64,000 nt of DNA from Schistocerca nitens (lineage: Eukaryota > Arthropoda > Insecta > Orthoptera > Acrididae). The stretch is from contig NC_064621.1 in NCBI RefSeq assembly GCF_023898315.1, positions 125,525,521 to 125,589,520 of the forward strand, given 5' to 3'. The notes under the pieces are model-generated. The model saw nothing but the letters and a program-made list of their open reading frames with translations, was not told the DNA's origin and searched no databases. Position numbers and translations under genes: made by a program. Shown in pieces: positions 57,124 through 64,000 of this stretch. Each line of letters begins with the position of its first letter. The first letter of the stretch is position 1.

Positions 57124-58243
57124 AAACTGAAACTCCAAATAACCTGGTATAGGCATGCGTGTTCAGTGTTGGGCGTAGTTGTCACATCGGTTACAGCTGC
57201 TACAATGGCAGATTATCGAGATTTAAGCGAGTTTGAACGTGGTTTTATAGTCTGCGCGATGGGACACAGCAACTCCGAGGCAGCGATGAAGTAGGGATTT
57301 TCCTGTACTACAATTTCACAAGTGTACCGTGAATATCAGGAATCCGATGAAACATCAAATCTCCGACATCGCTGCGGCCGGAGAAAGATCCTGTAAGAAC
57401 CGGACCAACGACGACTGTAAAGAATCGTTCAACGTGAGAGAAGTGCAACCCTTCGGAAAATTGCTGCAGATTTCAATGCAAGTGTCAGCGAGCGAACCAT
57501 TCAACGAAACATCATCGATATAGACTTTCGGAGCCGAAGACCCGCTCGTATACCCGTGATGACTGCACGACACAAAGATTTACGCATCACCTGGACCCGT
57601 CAACACCGGCATTGGACCGTTGATGACTGGAAACATTTTGTCTGGTCGGACGAGTCGCGTTTCAAATTGTATTGAGCGGATGGACGTGTACGGGTACAAC
57701 CTCATGAATTCATGGACCCTGCATGTTATCAGAGAAATGTTAAAGCTGGTGGAGGCCCTGTAATGGGGTGGAGAGTGTGCAGTTGCAGTGATAGATACGT
57801 CTAGATACGATTCTGACAGGTGACACCCACGTTAGTATCCTGTCTGATAATCTGAATCCATTCATGTGCATTGTGCATTCCGATGAACTTGGACAATTAC
57901 AGGAGGACAATGCGACACCCCAGACGTCCAGAATTGCTACAGAGTGGTTCACTGTTCTGAGCTGAACACTTCCACTGGCCACCAAACTCCCCAGACATGA
58001 ACATTACTGAGCAAATCTGGGATGTCTTGGGACGTGCTGTTCAGAAGAGATCTGCACCCCTCGTACTTTTACGGATGTATGAACAGCCCTGCAGAATTAA
58101 TGATGTCAGTTCCCTCCAGTACTACTTCAGACATTGGCCGAGTCCATTCGAGTCCATGCCACGTCGTGTTGCGCCACTTCTGCGTGCTCGCGGGGACTCT
58201 ACATGATATTAGGCAGTTTTACCAATTTCTTTGGCTCTTCAGG
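57124..58243 (+). pseudogene. Tc1-like relic at the 3' end of the LRR intron
   Basis: Plus-strand copy of the family at 19860-22623. N-terminus MADYRDLSEFERGFIVCAMG at 57205, then QEDNATPQTSRI (second catalytic Asp, about 57903) and MNITEQIWDVLG (Glu position, about 57996). VWSDESRFKLY with the first catalytic Asp is at about 57642-57674, immediately followed by a stop. The right TIR reads accaatttctttggctcttc ending near 58243. At least three frame lesions. It ends about 310 bp before the exon acceptor. Confidence 0.85.
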
Positions 58244-58556
58244 GTATGTGATTTGTTGATTGAAAGATGGCAGAGGCAATGAAAATTAAAAACTATGAAC
58301 AGAGACACAAATTGAACGTGCGATACGTACTACGAGGAACTCAATGTAACACATATTCTCAGGACACGTGAAAATGAGAACATACAAAGTGCTGTTGATC
58401 CACTACCTCTAACTTCCATTTGAGTTCAGCTATTGTTCAGTTTCTACATCAATATGCAATACTGAATTATGTCGTTACATTCTAATCCGTGTTTTAGATG
58501 TTTTGATAAGTAGTACTGCTACAGTCAAATGAATTTTCCAACGTCTTTTGTTTCAG

Positions 58557-59328
58557 GTTGGAAATTCTAAATGAACTGAGTTTCAGCTGCAACCAGAAAT
58601 TAACAACTGTAAGCCTGCAGAACAATCGCAGCCTTTTCAAGTTGCCACGTCTCATTAGCCCTTCAGTGGAAACGCTGGAACTAGAAAACTGCAGCCTAAC
58701 GAGCATCGACGTTGCTACCGTGGAGGGTATGACCGCCCTCAAGGTTCTGTCTTTGACTGGAAATCGAGGTCTCCAATGCGACTTCGTGAAAGCGCAGTTT
58801 AAGCAAGCTCGACCGGATCTACGGGTCAACTGCGAAGATTCCGCTGGAGATACTCTTTCCTCTGTTTTCCCTAGTGACGAAGGAAGAACTTCAGAAAAGT
58901 CACTCTACGAGCCACATTCCACCATCAATAATACGAAGAGTATCATTGATGACGAAAAAACCACTTCGGAAAAATCATTCACAGAGTCAGATTTCACCAT
59001 CAAAAATACGAAGAACATCACTAGTGACGAAAAACACACTTCAGAAAAATCACTCACAGAGTCAGATTCGGCTATCGGGAAAACGATAAAAGATAACACT
59101 GACGATATAGAACGCAATGAGACAGATGTCATCAAGAACAAGGAAAAAGATACCTATGCGAATACTGCACCTGATATTTGGCTAACAGCGGTTATTGTAA
59201 TAATTATTGTAATACCTATCATAATTATTTTAGTGGATGTATACAGGTATATATACAGGCATAGAAACTCTGTGCAAAAATCACAATCAGATGACCCTTC
59301 TGAACAACCCTTGAATGAAATCGCATAG
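58557..59328 (+). CDS. LRR membrane protein gene, last coding exon
   Basis: Follows a good acceptor (cgtcttttgtttcag, AG at 58555-58556). The first base completes the Arg codon of the upstream exon, and exon lengths 338 + 772 total 1110 nt = 369 codons plus stop. Across the junction the LRR consensus is restored (LDNNR then LEILNELSF...LTTVSLQNN). Further LRRs run to ALKVLSLTGNRGLQCDF, then a cap-like end at VNCED. A stalk holds three 25-residue tandem repeats (58876-59100, DE-x2-TSEKS type) with sequons NNT and NIT. A transmembrane helix (WLTAVIVIIIVIPIIIILVD, about 59176-59235) and a roughly 35-residue cytoplasmic tail follow. The product is thus a type I single-pass surface protein. Stop TAG at 59326-59328. 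Alternative or additional exons inside the intron are not seen. Confidence 0.85.
58876..59100 (+). repeat. Three 75-bp in-frame tandem repeats in the LRR stalk
   Basis: Units at 58876-58950, 58951-59025 and 59026-59100, each encoding 25 residues with the core TSEKS. All keep the frame exactly. Confidence 0.9.
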
Positions 59329-60230
59329 GGAACCTACCTGTTGTGTATCGGTGCAACGTGCCCACGAGAAGGTGCAGCAGAGACTAGACACTCGCTGCAG
59401 GCAAGAACCTATAAACACAGAAAACTGTCACCAGTCACGTTTTTTAAATATTTATTTATTCTTATAATCTAGTTTTCGAAGCTTTTGAAGCTAACCTTCA
59501 GATGAGACGCAAGGAAAATATATGTTTATTTCCATAGTGAAAAACTGGGAATTGTGCTTTATACGTGTCTCTTCCATGTGCCCTATCTAAAGATGGGCCT
59601 GTGTTTATATTCAGTCGTGGGTTCTAAAAAACCTGAAATGGATGAGCTTAATTTCACAGTTTACATTCTGATGGAACCATGGTCTCAAATTTCGACCAGT
59701 GAGAAAAATTGACGGACCTTATCTGAAATGCACGGAAACAGTGAACGTAGGTCAGTTTAAAACATACAGTAAATCTGTGGGTAATACTTTCACTTGTGGA
59801 TATAAAGCATCATATTTTCTGGAGAAAAGTTACTTTATAGTTGGCAAAGGTAACACAGTCGAAGTATTTACAGACTTTCAGAGACATCTGACTCTTTGTC
59901 CTCCAACAGACATTTTGGAAAATCACCCCTCTGCTCCTAGCAGAGGGAAGGGACCCATACCGTTAATAAAAGGGAAAGTGTAAAACCTTTGAAACAAGCG
60001 GAAAACAGAGAAAAGCAGAAAATTTAGCTGCAGCCTGTCTTTGGAGGACTCAGCACAAAACAGCCACGTGTACCGAAACAATGTGACATTTTCAGAGTGA
60101 AGCAAGCAATCGTAAATGCATAAGGAACGTTGGTCAGAAGATACCAACTTCTCGACACGTTTTTGAACACACGTAAGTATCCTAGTTCATTTCTATGAAT
60201 TAACGTATACCTATTTCAAATAAATAGTGT
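59329..60230 (+). other. 3' flank of the LRR gene
   Basis: Likely includes the 3' UTR. aataaa at 60219-60224 is one possible polyadenylation signal; earlier candidates such as taataaaa near 59963 exist. A short frame at 59699-59983 is not recognisable. Confidence 0.3.
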
Positions 60231-63200
60231 GTGAAGACTGTGTAAAGCATCAAAAATTATGAATAAAAATCCGCCAATTTTAGCATATTTGGCACCTACA
60301 AAGATACAAGTTTTCTTTTTGTTGGTATTTCTTGAATACCTGGATGCGTACCTATACATACCATATGCGCTACAGATTGATTTCCTGGCTTCACAGTCTA
60401 GTAATATCTTACTGTCGGACTATTGGTGACAGATCTGGACCTTAAAGTGATAAAGGGCAAGTATTTTACTGTTCGCTTCACATAATTTGACCTGTTGATT
60501 AACAGAGCAGTACACAATAGAATCTTGTGTTTCTTTAGACGAGTTACCCTGTTTAAACATTCGCATGAGATTGTGCCATTGAATTCTCCGTACACTGAAA
60601 ATCGAGTACAAACACCATAGACATAACGAAAGATATGTACTTTAACAATAGGAATTTTGCCTCTTATAACATTACAGGAAAAATTCCGAGAGGGTATATG
60701 CTATGTGGTGCTCCTGAAGGATATCATACATAGGAATGGATGATAAAATAATAAATAATGGTAAAAAGGAAGTAATACTATGTTTACTTCAAATTTTTCA
60801 AAAATATGAAGAAAACAGTTTTTTGCTACAATTTCATGTTTAGGTCCTTAGGTCTTGAAACTTTTAATAGAAGACGCACTAGAGAGACAGGGGGGCGACA
60901 AATATTAACGTAAGTAGAAGAGTTGTCGAGGAATATAGGTGAAGCACATCGCGTTATGTGAAGATGGTAAGTCTAGCACGAGATTGTGGGAGATGAAAGA
61001 GTGCATCAAAACTGCCGATACATTGATGATGTGAAAAACGAAACGTAATATACATAACTTATTCTTTTCGGGGCGCCATTCTACAGTCACACATTCTTCT
61101 AATCTACGTCACGGAAAGTGGATGACATACGCGTTCGTATCTGGACTACAGGCGCTGTCGTGACCCCTTGTGTCCAGTGAAGCGGTACTCACTGGGCTAC
61201 AGACGCTCTGGAAACTGTCAGTTAAGGCTGGTTCACATCCGGCCAAAATTCTGGAGGATGTGCCACGCTCGAGGCCCACTTGCTTCCATAGGATTCCAGA
61301 ACGGATCTTTCACTTTGCAGAGACTGTTCCATTCTGGAAACAGCACATCAGACCGGTTGTCGACAATCTTTCAGCGATCAAGGATCATCTAGTGGCAAAA
61401 TCAAATAAAGGTCGGTCATACTTATAAATAGTTTTGTGTGCCTATAACTATATCGAAGATAGCCTACTAATAATGCAGAAACACCAATATTTACGTTTAC
61501 ATTTTATTCATCATCACTTTTATCAACAAGTGGGGACAATGGCGAAAAATGAGGAAAAAACAGACAAATTAAATGAGAACTTAGAAATAAATGAACATGT
61601 GAGTGGGATCAAAATTTAATGTAATTTTTTACACGATACTTAACTGGGTATTTGTCGAATTTTTGTTTTCATTTCTTTAGTAGAAATTCACAGCATGGAA
61701 CTCGTGCAGAAGCACTGGGACCCATACATTAGGAAAGAGTGTAAACGATTGACTGAGTGACAGATGCATTACATAAAAAAATTAATTTTTTTAAAAAAAA
61801 GCACGAAAAAAGCTTTCACAGATCACAATGTACGCTTGTGTGTTCCATAGAACAATTGTGTTGTATCATTAAACACATCATAAGAACAAATTGCTATGGT
61901 GAAACAATTATTCAAACCAGCAATAGTTTAATATTACTAAACTTTTCTTAAAACAATAATTGATCCAACAGCAAAGAAGGTGACCGAATTCAAAAAAATC
62001 AGCTGACCACAATAAACAGTTATTTACAAGAGCATCGAGTAAGTTGTCTGAATTGAATTTACACTATAAACTCCAGAATACTCACAAGTCCCACACTTTG
62101 GGCAACGTAACTATACAGTTGATAAGTGAACTAAGGTTGCGGTTCTAAAGCAAAACAACACGACAAACGTAAGCAATTGTATCACCAAATAGATTTAAAC
62201 ACGTCAACATATTCCATCGGTTATACTCAGAACACCAATCAGTAATGATCAAAATCGCATATTGAGCAAATTCTGCCTATTTCATCTGGCAGCCTGATCA
62301 ACATTAAAATTATTATCATCAGTCAAAATTGTCAGCAAAGATTCATTCCGTTTTGCAGTGCTCGTTCAGTTTCCACTTTACGAGGAGATACTCGTCTGAT
62401 CGGTTTCCAAATCCTTCATACAGAACACAAAATATCCCATATTACACCTGAGACAACACAGTTTTAGAAAAGGAACTACAATATGTGCCCAGCGAAAACT
62501 TATCATACATCAGCAGAATTAAGAAAGTACATTGTATATGTTTCTAATGCAGTACCGACAATAGCTACCACTAAATAAATAGAAAAAGAATTAATTTCAG
62601 TGTAATGAAGGTTAGCCCAATGGCCCATGCGCAAATGATAAAGCAGTGTACATCAACTTTCCTCCGATTAGTAACACACGCTGGAGGAGGTGATGACTAG
62701 AGCACAGCAAGTAAAAGAATGCGTCTGCAATCCAAGTGTATGTACATCAAAGTTTCACGTGGGCCATCAAATCTAGCAGCTGCTTCATGAACAATAAGTC
62801 TTAACCTGAGGTACAATGATCATTACACAGCACCTGAAAACAACGAGCCTCCACCATTGTTAAGATAGACGATTTCTACCCGTCTTATTCGTCCACAGAC
62901 TTCAATGCTTAGCACGCTCGCGACCAATATACACAATGATGACATCCTAAGATACAGCACGGCGCCTTCCGTCTAGAGCCAAGTAAACAAGTTGTGTGCG
63001 CTGGCCGTGCATACATCAAGTCGTGCATTCGTTGCTTACCCGGCGTAACTGTCCCAAGTCATTGCTGCTCTTCTACCGCCACACTGGACAGATAAAGCCT
63101 CATGCCAGTCAGAGAGGTCACCCCAGTATCGATAGACAGTACTGCCAACATAACTATAGTGCCGAACAGGGCACAAATTCAAATGCTCAACATGCTCATC

Positions 63201-64000
63201 TCCGAAACGAGAATAATATTTATTGTTTCTGCAAATGGTAACTGAAAAATTTTGTTAGCACAAGTAAATGCAGTCAAAAGCTGTAATTATTTGCTAAGAA
63301 AACATTTTCAGTTCTTCTAAATTGGATGACATAAAGCCATAAAACTTACCAAGATCATTGAAAGAGTTTTTTGTATCACCAGACTGAATATTAAGTACAT
63401 TCCTCAGCAAATTACTCGTTACGTCCTCAATATGACAAGAAAACAGGGTTTTAAAAAATCTTCAGTTTACTAGAAACCTTCTCGAAGTCAGAAAATCTCT
63501 CACAGAATTGATTTTATAGCTGCATTAAAATGCATTTCATTTTACCCTTTTTTCAATTAAAAAATTATTCCAGATTTCTCGAAAGCTTTTACAATTTGTG
63601 AAATGGTCATCAATATTCTTTATGAAGAGTTTATTTTACATTTGGAAGGTCTTTCAATCAGTGTGCACATCAGATATTAATTTTTGTTTTCCTTCAAGAC
63701 TCGTATTCAGTGTAATTAACTCATTAGTTAAATCAATCAAAAATCCGTTGAGGATCTGTAAGTTCTGGAATAGAGTTACCGTCTTCTATCACAAATGTGT
63801 TGATTTTTACTCTGATATTAAACAATCCTTCAGCACTGCACCTCTACTTAATCATCTCATTCGTGGATAATATAGGATTTTTCTGTGATCTGCTTTCATA
63901 ATTGACAGAAACTGTTGGAACTGTCGTTGTATCAACCCATTTTTTCTGATAAAGCTTACACTGGATATCACCATGTCCATTACTTCCTTCCATGCAAGAA
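60231..64000. other. No feature recognised
   Basis: AT-rich sequence with frames no longer than about 90 codons and no family resemblance. I see no TIR pairs, SINE boxes or microsatellites of note. Confidence 0.5.

Larger units (their letters stand above)
47147..58556 (+). other. Intron of the LRR gene (11.4 kb), transposon-filled
   Basis: GT at 47147-47148 and AG at 58555-58556. Nearly everything between is mobile-element sequence listed separately: LINEs on both strands, a mariner and Tc1-like relics. It is inferred from the compatible phase and LRR continuity of the flanking exons. Confidence 0.75.

Noticed and set aside
61170-61427. 85-codon frame (MSSEAVLTGLQTLWKLSVKA...)
   Set aside because: No recognisable motif, signal peptide or gene context; length is within chance for this stretch.

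Overview
This window looks like nuclear DNA from a large, transposon-rich insect genome. The coding signals found are one split host gene with metazoan splice sites plus remnants of Tc1/mariner, hAT, Penelope, Gypsy-type LTR, several LINE clades and tRNA-derived SINEs. Several repeat families (the long-TIR element at 9.0-10.0 kb, the solo LTRs, the SINEs with the tail motif caaatggctctgagc, the RTE-type LINE pieces) resemble repeats I associate with Orthoptera, in particular Schistocerca locusts. That assignment is inference from memory, not a search result. There are no bacterial operons, CRISPR arrays or rRNA genes.

Layout. 0.2-3.5 kb: decayed RTE-type LINE, a solo LTR with perfect target duplication, and a broken mariner. 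5.6-8.7 kb: a Tc1-like relic and a foldback-like element containing a 20-bp-arm palindrome. 9.0-12.2 kb: a long-TIR MITE followed immediately by a decayed hAT element. 14.5-18.9 kb: a second mariner (frameshifted), a LINE 3' end and a deleted mariner. 19.2-26.8 kb: a Tc1-like relic holding a solo LTR, which itself holds a hAT-like element; then repeat block A with a foldback element into which a Penelope remnant inserted. 29.0-31.6 kb: Tc1-like copy 1 (catalytic Asp replaced by Gly) and three SINEs. 34.0-43.6 kb: a direct repeat of about 1.7 kb flanking block B, a second version of block A that carries Tc1-like copy 2 (catalytic triad intact) and an RTE-type LINE. 44.2-46.6 kb: SINEs and more decayed LINE.

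46.8-59.3 kb: the one convincing host gene, a single-pass leucine-rich-repeat membrane protein. It has two recognisable coding exons (46809-47146 and 58557-59328) separated by an 11.4-kb intron that is almost entirely transposon. In that intron a Jockey-type LINE 3' end, two Tc1/mariner-superfamily relics, a 5'-truncated CR1-like LINE (minus strand), a Dong/R4-like LINE with an open 962-codon frame inserted in an (AAT)n tract of the CR1-like 3' UTR, an intact-looking mariner inserted at a TA inside the CR1-like reading frame, and another Tc1-like relic follow one another. 60.2-64.0 kb shows nothing I can identify.

The strongest observations are about order and mechanism rather than new proteins. 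Insertions can be dated relative to each other because empty sites, target duplications and interrupted reading frames are visible within the window. The most unusual items are the Dong-like element in its expected microsatellite target, the 124-bp inverted terminal repeats of the Penelope remnant carrying a hammerhead-ribozyme-like core, the foldback family with related terminal motifs, and a SINE triplet that looks like an unequal-crossover product.
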